A stretch of 64,000 nucleotides of DNA from Streptomyces sp. NBC_00448 (lineage in GTDB: Bacteria; Actinomycetota; Actinomycetes; Streptomycetales; Streptomycetaceae). Position 1 is the first letter of the stretch. Each line of letters starts with the position of its first letter. A model generated the notes under the pieces. That model worked only from the letters and a program-made list of their open reading frames with translations, was not told the DNA's origin and searched no databases. Made by a program: the position numbers and the translations under genes. The stretch lies in contig NZ_CP107913.1 in the NCBI RefSeq assembly GCF_036014115.1, forward strand, positions 8,177,501 through 8,241,500, read 5' to 3'. This document shows positions 44,311 to 53,411 of the stretch, in pieces.

Positions 44311-46281
44311 ATGTCCCACAGCAACCCGACCCTTCCGGCTCCGGCCGGTCCTGTCCGGCCGGGTCCCACGGCCCGAACCGCCCTGCGCCCTGCCGTCGCG
44401 GCGCGGATCCTGGGGGGATTCTGGCACCGGCGCCGCGAGGTCAACGCGCACATCTGCATTCCCCAGGGACCGCTGCTGCTGGAGTCGGCCGGCAACCTGC
44501 GCAACCTTCGCCTGGCCGCCGCGGGAACCACCGGGGGCGCGGACCCTGCCGACTTCCGTGGCGACTACCCCTTCATGGACTCCGACGTCTACAAGTGGTT
44601 GGAGGCGGCGGCCTGGCAACTTGGTGGCTCCGGGGCCCGAGCGGACGACGGCCTGGCCGAAGAAGTGGACCGGATGATCGCCCTGGTGGCGGCCGCCCAG
44701 GAGCCGGACGGTTATCTGAACACCTGGTTCCAGGTCACCAAAGGCGGCAGGCGTTACGGGGACCTGCGGTGGGGTCACGAGCTGTACTGCGCGGGCCATC
44801 TGATCCAGGCGGCAGTCGCTCATCACCGCAGCACCGGAGGCAAGGATCTGCTGGCGGTAGCGGTCCGTTTCGCCGATCACCTGGACGCGGTCTTCGGCCC
44901 GGACAAGCAGATCGACGGCTTCGACGGCCACCCCGAGGTCGAGACGGCGCTCGTCGAGCTCTACCGCGAGACCGGCGAACGACGCTACCTGGACCTGGCC
45001 GGCTACTTCGTCGACCGGCGCGGTCACGGCCTGCTCGGCGGAGAGGCCTACTGCCAGGATCGTGTCCCCGTGCGGCAGCAGGCGAATGTCGAGGGCCACG
45101 TGGTGCGCCAGCTCTACCTTCTGGCGGCAGCCGCGGACCTGGCTGCCGAGACCGGTGAGGCCGAACTGCTGGCGGCGTGCGAGCGCCTGTGGACGGTGAT
45201 GGTGGCCACCAAGACCCACATCACCGGTGGCCTGGGAGCCCACCACGACGAAGAGGATTTCGGAGATCCGTTCGAGTTGCCGAACGAGCGGGCGTACTGC
45301 GAGACCTGCGCGGCTGTCGCCTCCATCCACTTCAGCTGGCGGATGGCCCTGCTCACCGGGGACGCCCGCTACAGCGACCTGATCGAACGCACCCTGTTCA
45401 ACGGATTCCTCGCCGGGGTCTCGCTGGACGGCGAGCGATGGCTGTATGTCAATCCGCTCCAGGTCCGCGACGGTCACAACGACATCGGCGGCGACCAGTC
45501 AGCCCGCCGTACCCGCTGGTTCCGCTGCGCGTGCTGCCCGCCGAACGTCATGCGGCTGTTGAGCAGCCTGGAGCACTACATCGTCTCCACCGACGACGCG
45601 GGACTGCAGGTACACCAGTACGCCACTGGGCGCTACACCGGGGACCTCGACGGCGATGCTCTTGTTGTTAGCGTTCACACTGACTATCCGTGGTCCGGGA
45701 CGGTTCGACTGACCGTGGAGGACTGCCCGGCCGGCCGGCCGTGGACCCTGTCGCTGCGCGTCCCGCAGTGGAGCACCGACCACAAGCTCACCGTGGCCGG
45801 CCAGCAGTCCGAGGCAACCGTCACGCACGCCGGCTGGCTGTGCCTGGAGCGCACGTGGTCGCCGGGCGACTCGGTGACCCTCGACCTCGCCATGGCGCCC
45901 GTACCGGTGGCGGCCGATCCCCGTGTCGATGCCGTACGCGGCTGTGTCGCCATCGAGCGCGGCCCGCTCGTGTACTGCCTTGAAGGCATCGACCATCCCG
46001 GCGGCGGACTGGATGACATCGGCATCGACCTCAGCGAACCGCTCACCGACGAGCACCACCCCGATCTTCTCGACGGCGTCGTCACGGTGACCGCCGCCGG
46101 GTACCGGCACGCGTTCCCGAACAACGGATGGTGGCCCTATCGCGCCGCCACCGGCACCGTTCCCGGGACTGCCCGGCCCACAAAGCCCAGGGACAGTCCG
46201 CCGACCTTGACCGCTGTTCCTTATTACGCCTGGGCCAACCGGCAGGACGGGGCCATGCGGGTGTGGATTCCCACCCGTTAG
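44311..46281 (+). CDS. GH127 beta-L-arabinofuranosidase, cytoplasmic
   Basis: 656 residues, no signal peptide. GH127 (alpha/alpha)6 barrel with zinc-thiolate active site: Glu331 and Cys333 in AYCETCAAV and the adjacent Cys408-Cys409 in RCACCPPNVMR correspond to HypBA1 Glu338, Cys340, Cys417 (nucleophile) and Cys418. The acid/base Glu lies in HHDEEDFGD. C-terminal beta-sandwiches end YYAWANRQDG. It hydrolyses beta-L-arabinofuranosides, as on hydroxyproline-rich plant proteins or arabino-oligosaccharides taken up by the transporter 68 bp downstream. An AraR-type operator sits inside the gene at 45667. Confidence 0.93.
   Translation: MSHSNPTLPAPAGPVRPGPTARTALRPAVAARILGGFWHRRREVNAHICIPQGPLLLESAGNLRNLRLAAAGTTGGADPADFRGDYPFMDSDVYKWLEAAAWQLGGSGARADDGLAEEVDRMIALVAAAQEPDGYLNTWFQVTKGGRRYGDLRWGHELYCAGHLIQAAVAHHRSTGGKDLLAVAVRFADHLDAVFGPDKQIDGFDGHPEVETALVELYRETGERRYLDLAGYFVDRRGHGLLGGEAYCQDRVPVRQQANVEGHVVRQLYLLAAAADLAAETGEAELLAACERLWTVMVATKTHITGGLGAHHDEEDFGDPFELPNERAYCETCAAVASIHFSWRMALLTGDARYSDLIERTLFNGFLAGVSLDGERWLYVNPLQVRDGHNDIGGDQSARRTRWFRCACCPPNVMRLLSSLEHYIVSTDDAGLQVHQYATGRYTGDLDGDALVVSVHTDYPWSGTVRLTVEDCPAGRPWTLSLRVPQWSTDHKLTVAGQQSEATVTHAGWLCLERTWSPGDSVTLDLAMAPVPVAADPRVDAVRGCVAIERGPLVYCLEGIDHPGGGLDDIGIDLSEPLTDEHHPDLLDGVVTVTAAGYRHAFPNNGWWPYRAATGTVPGTARPTKPRDSPPTLTAVPYYAWANRQDGAMRVWIPTR
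45667..45678. promoter_or_regulatory. AraR-type operator inside the GH127 gene
   Basis: GTTAGCGTTCAC, the same 12 bases as one of the two sites before araD. It falls in codons for VVSVH of the GH127 beta-sandwich. Confidence 0.5.
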
Positions 46282-46348
46282 GCAACAGCTCCCACGGACG
46301 TTCGTCCGCACCTCGCGAAACCCCACCACGCACCGACCAAGGATCGTC

Positions 46349-47590
46349 ATGAGACACACGCGCATCGCCATCGCTGCCGTTGCGGCCTGCACCATGCTCA
46401 CGGCCGTTTCCGCCTGCGGCGGTTCGGGCGGAGGCTCCTCCTCCGCGGCCTCGGGCACGTACACGTTCTGGGACCCCTACCCGCAGTTCGACGGTTCCTC
46501 CGCCTGGGGCAAGCTGGTGGCCTCCTGCGGCACCAAGGCCGGCGTCACCGTCAAGCGCACCGCCTACGACACCACCGATCTGGGCAACAAGGCGCTGCTC
46601 GCAGCCCAGCAGGGCAACGCGCCGGACGTCATGCTGGTCGACAACCCTGTGGTCTCCACCCTCGTGCAGGCCGGGATCCTCAACAAGATGAGCGATGTCG
46701 GCATCTCCACCGCGTCGATCCAGGCCAACATCATCGGTGCCGGTGTCCTGGACGGCTCGCCGTACGGCGTCCCGATCGGGGCCAACACCCTGGCCCTGTA
46801 CTACAACAAGAACGTCCTGGCCGCGGCCCACGTCGACCCCGCCTCGGTCACGGATTGGGCGTCGCTCACCGCGGCGCTGAAGAAGGTCAGGTCGGTCGGG
46901 AAGAAGGGCGTCACCTTCTCGGCGATCGGCACCGAGGAGGGCAGTTTTCAGTTCCTGCCCTGGTTCTGGGGTGCCAAGGGCGACCTGACCCACCTGGACA
47001 ACGCCGACGGCCAAGCCGCGCTCTCCTTGTGGAAGGACTGGGTCTCCGAGGGCCTGGCGCCGAACGACGTGCTGAACAACACCCAGACCACCAGCTGGCA
47101 GGAGTTCGCCACCGGCAAGTACGCCTTCGGCGAGAACGGCACCTGGCAGCTCGGCAACGCCAAGAAGGCCGGCTTCCCCTACGGCGTCATCTCCATCCCG
47201 GCCAGGGACGGGGGAGCGGCGCCGGCCCCGACCGGCGGTGAGTTCGTGACGGTTCCGGTCCAGAAGGACAGCGGCCGCTACAAGGTCTCATCCCAGATCG
47301 TCACCTGCCTGACCGATGACGCCAATCTGCTTGCCACCGACACGACCTTGTCGTATGTCGCGCCCACGGCCACGGTGCAGAAGCAGCAGGCCGCCCAGAG
47401 CCCGGAACTGAAGCCGTGGGTCGAAGCAGTGGCCGCCGCCCGCGGTCGCACCAGCGGCGGTCTCGGAACCCGTTACCCCGTCATCTCGGAGCAGTTGTGG
47501 ACGGCTGTGCAGGCCGCGCTGTCCGGCAGCAAGAGCACCGAGGCGGCGCTGAAGGCAGCGCAGACCACAGCGGCCAACCACCAGGGCTGA
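46349..47590 (+). CDS. Sugar ABC transporter substrate-binding lipoprotein
   Basis: 413 residues. Lipoprotein signal with cleavage before Cys23 (LTAVSACGGSG). SBP family 1 (MalE-type): YTFWDPYPQFDGSSAW, PYGVPIGANTLALYYNK, FATGKYAFGENGTWQLG. Binds an oligosaccharide, likely arabino-oligomers released by the secreted enzymes (inference), and delivers it to the permeases at 47815 and 48792. No ATPase gene is nearby; such systems share MsiK in Streptomyces. A hairpin at 47663 separates it from the permease genes. Confidence 0.9.
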   Translation: MRHTRIAIAAVAACTMLTAVSACGGSGGGSSSAASGTYTFWDPYPQFDGSSAWGKLVASCGTKAGVTVKRTAYDTTDLGNKALLAAQQGNAPDVMLVDNPVVSTLVQAGILNKMSDVGISTASIQANIIGAGVLDGSPYGVPIGANTLALYYNKNVLAAAHVDPASVTDWASLTAALKKVRSVGKKGVTFSAIGTEEGSFQFLPWFWGAKGDLTHLDNADGQAALSLWKDWVSEGLAPNDVLNNTQTTSWQEFATGKYAFGENGTWQLGNAKKAGFPYGVISIPARDGGAAPAPTGGEFVTVPVQKDSGRYKVSSQIVTCLTDDANLLATDTTLSYVAPTATVQKQQAAQSPELKPWVEAVAAARGRTSGGLGTRYPVISEQLWTAVQAALSGSKSTEAALKAAQTTAANHQG

Positions 47591-47662
47591 CCGAGTCCGC
47601 ACCCTCCACCTGGAGTTGTCACCGGTGCCGGACCGAACTCCTGGCATCCGGCGACCGCGACC

Positions 47663-47697
47663 CCGTCGTGCCGCCGACCGTCCCGGCGGCACGACGG
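47663..47697 (+). terminator. Intercistronic hairpin between binding-protein and permease genes
   Basis: CCGTCGTGCCGCC pairs with GGCGGCACGACGG (13 bp, 9-base loop). It sits in the 224-bp gap of the transporter operon and may lower permease expression or protect the upstream mRNA. Confidence 0.55.
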
Positions 47698-47814
47698 ACC
47701 CGGCCGCCGCACCCAGGCGCCCGGAATCCGCGCCCCGGAATCCGCGACGCAGCCGGTCCCTCCGAGAGTGCACCCGGCGCCGACCCACCGCAGCTGACAG
47801 AACCAGGAGCATGA

Positions 47815-48795
47815 ATGACCACCGCCCACGCCGACGGCCGTCCGCCGACCGCACCCGAGGTGATCCGTGAGGACATCCGCCCCACGCGGGGTACCGCAGG
47901 CCGCGGCCGACGCGGGCGTCTTTCGTCCCAGCTGGTCGCCTGGGGGTTCCTGGCCCCGGTGGGGATCTACCTCGGGCTCTTCTACGCCTATCCGCTCTAC
48001 CGCAATGTTGACCTGTCGGTACGGCACTACACCGTGCGCTCCTTCGTGCAGGGCGGAGCGCCATTTTCCGGCTGGGACAACTTCCACCAGGTCATCCACG
48101 ATGCCACGTTCTCCACCGCCCTGCGCAACACGATGGTCTTCACCTTGGTGTCCATCCTGTTCCAGTACGGGCTCGGGCTGGTCCTGGCCGTGTTCTTCAA
48201 CCGCCGCTTCCGGCTGGCCCCGACCCTGCGGGCGCTGTTCCTGATCCCTTGGCTGCTGCCGCTGATCGTTTCGTCCTCGACCTGGTCGTGGATGCTCAAC
48301 AGCGAGTCCGGTGTCGTCAACTACGCGCTGGACTCCATCGGTGTGGGGAAGGTGGACTGGCTGACCTCGCCCTCGTGGGCGCTCACGTCGGTGATCATCG
48401 CCAACATCTGGATCGGAATCCCGTTCAATCTGGTCATCCTCTACAGCGGCCTGCAGAACATTCCGGCCGAGTTGTACGAGGCCGCGTCGCTGGACGGTGC
48501 GAGCGGCTGGCAGCAGTTCCGGTGGGTCACCTTTCCCCAGCTGCGAGCCGTATCGACGATCACCGTCCTGCTCGGCCTGATCTACACGCTCAAGGTCTTC
48601 GACCTGATCTGGATCATGACCAGAGGAGGTCCCGGCGATTCTTCCTCGACCCTGGCGACATGGTCCTACCGACTCAGCTTCGGCTCCCTGCTGCCGGAGT
48701 TCGGGCCCGGAGCCGCGGTCGGAAACCTCCTCATCGTCATCGCTCTGGCCTTCGGCCTGCTCTACATCCGAGTCCAAAGGAGGCAGTCGGCATGA
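47815..48795 (+). CDS. Sugar ABC transporter permease (MalF type)
   Basis: 326 residues. Six membrane helices beginning WGFLAPVGIYLGLFYAYPLY. The EAA loop near residues 220-240 reads ELYEAASLDGASGWQQF, the ATPase contact site. An N-terminal 40-residue arm is charged. Start ATG 47815; an out-of-frame ATG lies four bases earlier. The stop overlaps the next permease start (ATGA). Confidence 0.92.
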   Translation: MTTAHADGRPPTAPEVIREDIRPTRGTAGRGRRGRLSSQLVAWGFLAPVGIYLGLFYAYPLYRNVDLSVRHYTVRSFVQGGAPFSGWDNFHQVIHDATFSTALRNTMVFTLVSILFQYGLGLVLAVFFNRRFRLAPTLRALFLIPWLLPLIVSSSTWSWMLNSESGVVNYALDSIGVGKVDWLTSPSWALTSVIIANIWIGIPFNLVILYSGLQNIPAELYEAASLDGASGWQQFRWVTFPQLRAVSTITVLLGLIYTLKVFDLIWIMTRGGPGDSSSTLATWSYRLSFGSLLPEFGPGAAVGNLLIVIALAFGLLYIRVQRRQSA

Positions 48796-49640
48796 CCGCC
48801 ACCGCTGCCCGTCCCCGGCGCATCGCCCCCGAGCGGTCCCGCCGCAACACCGTGATCGGAGTCGTGCTCACCGCGATCATGCTCTTCCCGGTCTACTGGA
48901 TGATCAACGTATCCCTGACGCCGCAGCGGGACATGCGCAAGGATCCGCCCGATCTTCTGCCGCTGCACCCCACCTTCAGCGGCTACCGGGCCGTTCTGGA
49001 CGACCAGCTGCCCTACCTGTGGGCGAGCCTGCTCATCGGACTGGGCACGGTGGCCCTCACCCTGGCCCTGTCCGCCCCCGCGGGCTATGCCCTGGCCAAG
49101 TTGCGTCCGCGCGGAGGCGGCCTGCTGGGCATGGTCCTGCTGATCGCCCAGATGATCCCGGGCATCGTCATGGCGATGGGCTTCTACGGCATCTTCCTCA
49201 ACCTGGGCATCATGAACACCTGGTGGGGACTGGTCGTGGCCGACTCCACCATCGCCGTCCCGTTCGGCACGATGATCTTCAGCGCGTTCATGTCCGGAAT
49301 CCCCGACGAACTCATCGCGGCGGCGAGAATCGATGGCGCGAGCACGTTTCGCACCTTCACCTCGGTAGTCCTGCCGGTCAGCCGCAACGCAACGGTGACT
49401 GTGTCCCTGTTCAGCTTCCTGTGGGCGTGGTCGGACTTCGTCTTCGCCAACACCCTCGACAGCGGTGGCGCCATGAAGCCGATCACCCTCGGCATCTACC
49501 GGTATATCGGCAACAACAACCAGGAGTGGAACGCGATCATGGCCACGGCGGTCGTCGCCTCCGCCCCCGCCGCCGTCCTGCTCGTTCTGGCCCAGCGCTA
49601 TGTGGCGGCCGGAGTCACGGCGGGCGCCGTGAAGGACTGA
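48792..49640 (+). CDS. Sugar ABC transporter permease (MalG type)
   Basis: 282 residues. Starts with a basic arm (RPRRIAPERSRRN), then helices from VIGVVLTAIMLFPVYWMI. EAA loop DELIAAARIDGASTFRTFTS; C-terminal RYVAAGVTAGAVKD is the usual MalG ending. Partner of the upstream permease by overlap. The operon ends here; the next gene has its own promoter. Confidence 0.92.
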   Translation: MTATAARPRRIAPERSRRNTVIGVVLTAIMLFPVYWMINVSLTPQRDMRKDPPDLLPLHPTFSGYRAVLDDQLPYLWASLLIGLGTVALTLALSAPAGYALAKLRPRGGGLLGMVLLIAQMIPGIVMAMGFYGIFLNLGIMNTWWGLVVADSTIAVPFGTMIFSAFMSGIPDELIAAARIDGASTFRTFTSVVLPVSRNATVTVSLFSFLWAWSDFVFANTLDSGGAMKPITLGIYRYIGNNNQEWNAIMATAVVASAPAAVLLVLAQRYVAAGVTAGAVKD

Positions 49641-49776
49641 TCGCGCTGCCGTGCCCCTTGTCGGGTGGCGCGGCAGCGGTCCGCTGTTCTGCCGAGCCTG
49701 CCCGGGCGTCCGGCGCGGGGCCGGGACGCTGGACAGGTTCCCGAAACCTGCAGCCTTGCTCTCTTGTGCGCCGGCC

Positions 49777-49806
49777 TTGACGCGCACGCCTGTGAACGCT
49801 AACAAT
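49777..49806 (+). promoter_or_regulatory. Promoter/operator of the araR gene
   Basis: TTGACG (49777-49782), 17-bp spacer, TAACAAT (49800-49806), with GTGAACGCTAAC at 49792-49803 covering the -10. Identical architecture to 36114 and 55862, so the regulator probably controls itself. Confidence 0.72.
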
Positions 49807-49830
49807 GAGGTCATCACGGATCGGAGAACC

Positions 49831-50892
49831 ATGTCGCAGACCGCGGAGAGCACCGGGCCTCGCCGGGCCCCCACCATGGCGGACGTTGCCCAGCTCGCCG
49901 GGGTGTCGCACCAGACGGTGTCCCGGGTGCTCAGTAACCACCCCAACGTACGCGACACGACGCGAGCCGAGGTACAGCGGGCGATCGAGCAGCTGGGATA
50001 CCGGCGCAACTCCTCCGCGCGGGCGCTGGTCACCCGCCGTACGCTCACCCTCGGTGTCGTGGCCTGCAATCCGACGCTGTTCGGGCCGGCGAGCATGCTG
50101 TTCGGGCTGGAAGAGGCGGCCCGCGACGAGGGCTACATGGTCTCGGCGGTGACGCTGCGCCGCTACACCGCAAGGGCGCTCGCCGATGCCATCGACCACC
50201 TCAGCGACTGGGGGGTGGAGGGGATCGTGGTGATGGTCCCGCACCGCGCCGCGGTCGCAGCGCTGGCCGAACTGCGCCTGCCCTTCCCGGTGGTGACGGT
50301 CGAGGGCGGGCACTCCCTGCCGGTACCCGGCGTGTCGGTGGACCAGGAACTGGGGGCCCGACTCGTGACGGGGCACCTGCTTGGTGCCGGGCACCGGACC
50401 GTGTGGCACGTGGCGGGGCCACCGGACTGGCTGGAGGCCGAGGCTCGGGTGGACGGCTGGCGCGGCGCGCTGGAGGAGGCCGGCGCCGAGGTGCCGCCAC
50501 CGCTGGTGGGGGACTGGACGCCGCTGTCGGGCTACCGGGCCGGGCAGGAACTGGCCGGCCGGGTGTCGGCAAGCGCGGGGCGCCGCCGTCCCTCGGACGT
50601 CTCCGCGGTGTTCGTGGCCAACGACCAGATGGCGCTCGGCGTCATGCGGGCCTTCCGGGAGGCCGGTCTGAGCGTGCCGGGCCAGGTAGCCATCGGCGGG
50701 TTCGACGACATCCCGGAGGCCGAGTTCTTCACACCACCGCTGACCACGGTCCGGCAGGACTTCACCGCGGTCGGGCAGGCCAGCATACGTCTTCTGGTCG
50801 GCCGGCTGGAGTCCGGCGGAACACTGCCCAACGACGAGCGTGTGGTGATCGATCCGCGCCTGATCGTGCGCAGCAGCACCACCCCTACCTGA
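49831..50892 (+). CDS. araR: LacI-family regulator of arabinose genes (AraR-like)
   Basis: 353 residues from ATG 49831. Helix-turn-helix and hinge: TMADVAQLAGVSHQTVSRVL, TRAEVQRAIEQLGYRRNSSA. Effector domain: LGVVACNPTLFGPASMLFGL, VFVANDQMALGVMRAF, IGGFDDIPEAEFFTPPLTTV. Position before araB, and an operator in its own promoter that recurs at araD, araFGH, GH54 and GH3, make it the likely local repressor responding to L-arabinose or a derivative. The symbol is by role, since classical AraR of Bacillus is a GntR/LacI hybrid and this is plain LacI. Confidence 0.85.
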   Translation: MSQTAESTGPRRAPTMADVAQLAGVSHQTVSRVLSNHPNVRDTTRAEVQRAIEQLGYRRNSSARALVTRRTLTLGVVACNPTLFGPASMLFGLEEAARDEGYMVSAVTLRRYTARALADAIDHLSDWGVEGIVVMVPHRAAVAALAELRLPFPVVTVEGGHSLPVPGVSVDQELGARLVTGHLLGAGHRTVWHVAGPPDWLEAEARVDGWRGALEEAGAEVPPPLVGDWTPLSGYRAGQELAGRVSASAGRRRPSDVSAVFVANDQMALGVMRAFREAGLSVPGQVAIGGFDDIPEAEFFTPPLTTVRQDFTAVGQASIRLLVGRLESGGTLPNDERVVIDPRLIVRSSTTPT

Positions 50893-50913
50893 CAAGCGCC
50901 CGCCGACGTACCA

Positions 50914-50942
50914 GGAGGTTCCGGTGACTGGCCGGGACCTCC
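50914..50942 (+). terminator. Hairpin between regulator and araB
   Basis: GGAGGTTCCGG (50914-50924) and CCGGGACCTCC (50932-50942) pair with one T-G wobble and a 7-base loop. May partly separate araR and araB expression. Confidence 0.45.
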
Positions 50943-50961
50943 GGCATATCTGGAGACAGCC

Positions 50962-52614
50962 ATGATGACCGACACCCCCGCCGTCACCGTAGGGGTCGAC
51001 TTCGGGACCCTGTCCGGCCGTGCCCTCGTGGTCGCCGTCGAGGACGGCCGGGAACTGGGCAGCGCGGTGCACGAGTACACCCACGGCGTGGTGGACCGGG
51101 CGCTTCCTGGCGGAATCGACCTGCCGCCGGACTGGGCACTGCAGATCCCGCAGGACTGGCGCGACGTGCTGCGCTTCGCCGTGCCGCGGGCGTTGGCGGC
51201 GGCAGGTGTGCGGTCCGCGCAGGTGATCGGCATCGCCATCGACTTCACCGCGTGCACCGTCCTGCCCACCACCTGGGACGGCACCCCCCTGAGCGAACTC
51301 GCCGCCTTCGCGACCCGGGCGCACGCCTACCCCAAGCTGTGGCGGCACCATGCCGCGCAGCCCGAGGCCGATCTGATCGTCGAGCGGGCCGAGGAGTCGG
51401 GGCAGAGTTGGCTGGGCCGCTACGGCGGGCGAATCTCCAGTGAGTGGCAGTACGCCAAGGCGCTGCAGGTGCTGCGTGAGGACCCGCAGGTGTACGCCGC
51501 CGCCGACCGCTGGATCGAGGCCGCCGACTGGATCGTGTGGCAACTGACCGGGGCGGAGAACCGCAACCTGTGCACCGCCGGGTACAAGGGCATCCACCAG
51601 GACGGCCACTACCCCGACACCGGCTATCTGGCCTCCCTCCACCCGGACTTCGCCGATTTCACCGGCAAGGTCGACCACCCGCTGTCCCCGCTCGGCGCCG
51701 CCGCCGGCAAGCTCACCGCCGTTGCCGCCGAACTGACCGGCCTGCGCGAGGGAACGGTGGTCGCGGTCGGCAATGTCGACGCGCATGTCACCAGCGCGGC
51801 CGCGCAGGCCCTGGACCCCGGCCACATGCTGGCGATCATGGGCACCTCTACCTGTCACATCATGAATTCCGACGTCCTGGCCGAGGTCCCCGGCATGTGC
51901 GGGGTGGTCCGTGACGGAGTCGTGCCGGGGCTGTGGGGTTACGAGGCCGGTCAGAGCGGCGTCGGTGACATCCTCGCCTGGGCTGTGCGCGCGGCCACCC
52001 CCTACGAGTACGCGGCCGAGGCGCGGCGGCTCGGCATCACCACGCACGAACTGCTCACCGACAAGGCAGCCGCGCAGCCGGTCGGAGGGCACGGGCTTCT
52101 GGCGCTGGACTGGCACAGCGGCAACCGCTCGGTCCTGGTCGACCACCACCTGTCCGGACTGTTGGTGGGCCTGACCCTGGACACCCGGCCGGAGGACATC
52201 TACCGGGCGCTGATCGAGGCCACCGCGTTCGGCACGCGCACCATCGTCGAGGCATTCACCTCTGCCGGGGTACCGGTCACCGATTTCACCGCGGCCGGCG
52301 GCCTGCTGAAGAACCGTTTCCTGATGCAGATCTACAGCGATGTGCTGAACCGGCCGGTCAACGTTCTCACCTCCGAGCAGGGACCGGCACTGGGCGCCGC
52401 GATCCACGCCGCGGTCGCCGCAGGTGCTTACCCGGACATCCACGCTGCCTCGGCGGCGATGGGCCGCCTGGAGCGCCGTACCTACACTCCGGACGCGGCC
52501 CGCGCCGTTGCGTACGACCGCCTTTACGCCGAATACCGCACGCTGCACGATCACTTCGGCCGCGGCGGCAACTCCGTCATGCACCGTCTGCGCGCTCTAC
52601 GCGCGCAAAGGTGA
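50962..52614 (+). CDS. araB: L-ribulokinase
   Basis: 550 residues. FGGY-family kinase: VGVDFGTLSGRALVV at the N-terminus (phosphate 1 loop), GIAIDFTACTVLPT, and SSEWQYAKALQVL. The second half shows GTSTCHIMNS, GLWGYEAGQSGVGD and AAGGLLKNRFLMQIYSDVLN. Length equals that of bacterial AraB. It phosphorylates L-ribulose to L-ribulose-5-phosphate. No dedicated promoter is seen; probably transcribed from the araR promoter through the hairpin. The araD gene follows after an 83-bp gap with two operators. Confidence 0.95.
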   Translation: MMTDTPAVTVGVDFGTLSGRALVVAVEDGRELGSAVHEYTHGVVDRALPGGIDLPPDWALQIPQDWRDVLRFAVPRALAAAGVRSAQVIGIAIDFTACTVLPTTWDGTPLSELAAFATRAHAYPKLWRHHAAQPEADLIVERAEESGQSWLGRYGGRISSEWQYAKALQVLREDPQVYAAADRWIEAADWIVWQLTGAENRNLCTAGYKGIHQDGHYPDTGYLASLHPDFADFTGKVDHPLSPLGAAAGKLTAVAAELTGLREGTVVAVGNVDAHVTSAAAQALDPGHMLAIMGTSTCHIMNSDVLAEVPGMCGVVRDGVVPGLWGYEAGQSGVGDILAWAVRAATPYEYAAEARRLGITTHELLTDKAAAQPVGGHGLLALDWHSGNRSVLVDHHLSGLLVGLTLDTRPEDIYRALIEATAFGTRTIVEAFTSAGVPVTDFTAAGGLLKNRFLMQIYSDVLNRPVNVLTSEQGPALGAAIHAAVAAGAYPDIHAASAAMGRLERRTYTPDAARAVAYDRLYAEYRTLHDHFGRGGNSVMHRLRALRAQR

Positions 52615-52644
52615 ACGTCCTCCATCACCACACCGGCTCGAACT

Positions 52645-52676
52645 GTTAGCGCTCACTACAGAGGGTTAGCGTTCAC
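52645..52676. promoter_or_regulatory. Paired AraR-type operators before araD
   Basis: GTTAGCGCTCAC (52645-52656) and GTTAGCGTTCAC (52665-52676), 20 bp apart in direct orientation, i.e. on one face of the helix. The second ends 21 bp before the araD start. Confidence 0.75.
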
Positions 52677-52697
52677 TCGTCATTGAGGTCGCCTCCC

Positions 52698-53411
52698 ATG
52701 AGTCCCAACCCCACACCGCCGCGGACCGCCGCGGTTGCGTCGCTGCGGAACCAGGTCAGCGATCTGCATCAGGAACTGGTCCGCTACCAACTGGTGGTCT
52801 GGACGGCCGGAAACGTCTCCGGCCGGGTGCCCGGACACGACCTGTTCATCATCAAGCCCAGCGGTGTGGACTACGAGCGCCTCGGCCCGAGCAGCATGAT
52901 CGTCTGCGACCTCGACGGCCGTGTGGTGGAAGGCGAGTTGTCGCCGTCCTCGGACACCGCCGCACACGCCTACGTCTACCGCCACCTGCCCGAGGTCGGT
53001 GGGGTCGTGCACACCCACTCCACGTACGCCACCTCCTGGGCGGCGCGCGGCGAGCCGGTCCCCTGCGTGCTGACCGCCATGGCCGACGAGTTCGGCGGGG
53101 AGATACCGGTCGGACCCTTCGCGCTCATCGGCGACGACTCCATCGGCCGCGGCATCGTGGACACGCTCAAGGGACACCGCTCGCCCGCAGTGCTGATGCG
53201 CAGCCACGGCGTCTTCACCATCGGCCGGGACGCCCGCGCGGCGGTGAAGGCGGCGGTGATGTGCGAGGACGTGGCCCGTACCGTGCATGTTTCACGGCAG
53301 CTCGGTGATCCACTGCCCATCGACCGGTCCGATATCGACCGCCTCTACCACCGCTACCAGAACGTCTACGGCCAGACCACGGCCACGACCGACACAGGAG
53401 TCAGCCGATGA
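52698..53411 (+). CDS. araD: L-ribulose-5-phosphate 4-epimerase
   Basis: 237 residues from ATG 52698. Class II aldolase/AraD fold: [36 protein letters not shown], zinc His pair in [14 protein letters not shown] and the third zinc His in [10 protein letters not shown]. It converts L-ribulose-5-phosphate to D-xylulose-5-phosphate, feeding the pentose phosphate pathway. The araA start overlaps its stop (ATGA), so the two are translationally coupled. Confidence 0.95.
   Translation: MSPNPTPPRTAAVASLRNQVSDLHQELVRYQLVVWTAGNVSGRVPGHDLFIIKPSGVDYERLGPSSMIVCDLDGRVVEGELSPSSDTAAHAYVYRHLPEVGGVVHTHSTYATSWAARGEPVPCVLTAMADEFGGEIPVGPFALIGDDSIGRGIVDTLKGHRSPAVLMRSHGVFTIGRDARAAVKAAVMCEDVARTVHVSRQLGDPLPIDRSDIDRLYHRYQNVYGQTTATTDTGVSR

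Noticed and set aside
49615-52584. 989-codon open frame on the minus strand
   Set aside because: Lies antisense to the araR, araB genes; typical shadow frame of high-GC coding DNA with no motif.
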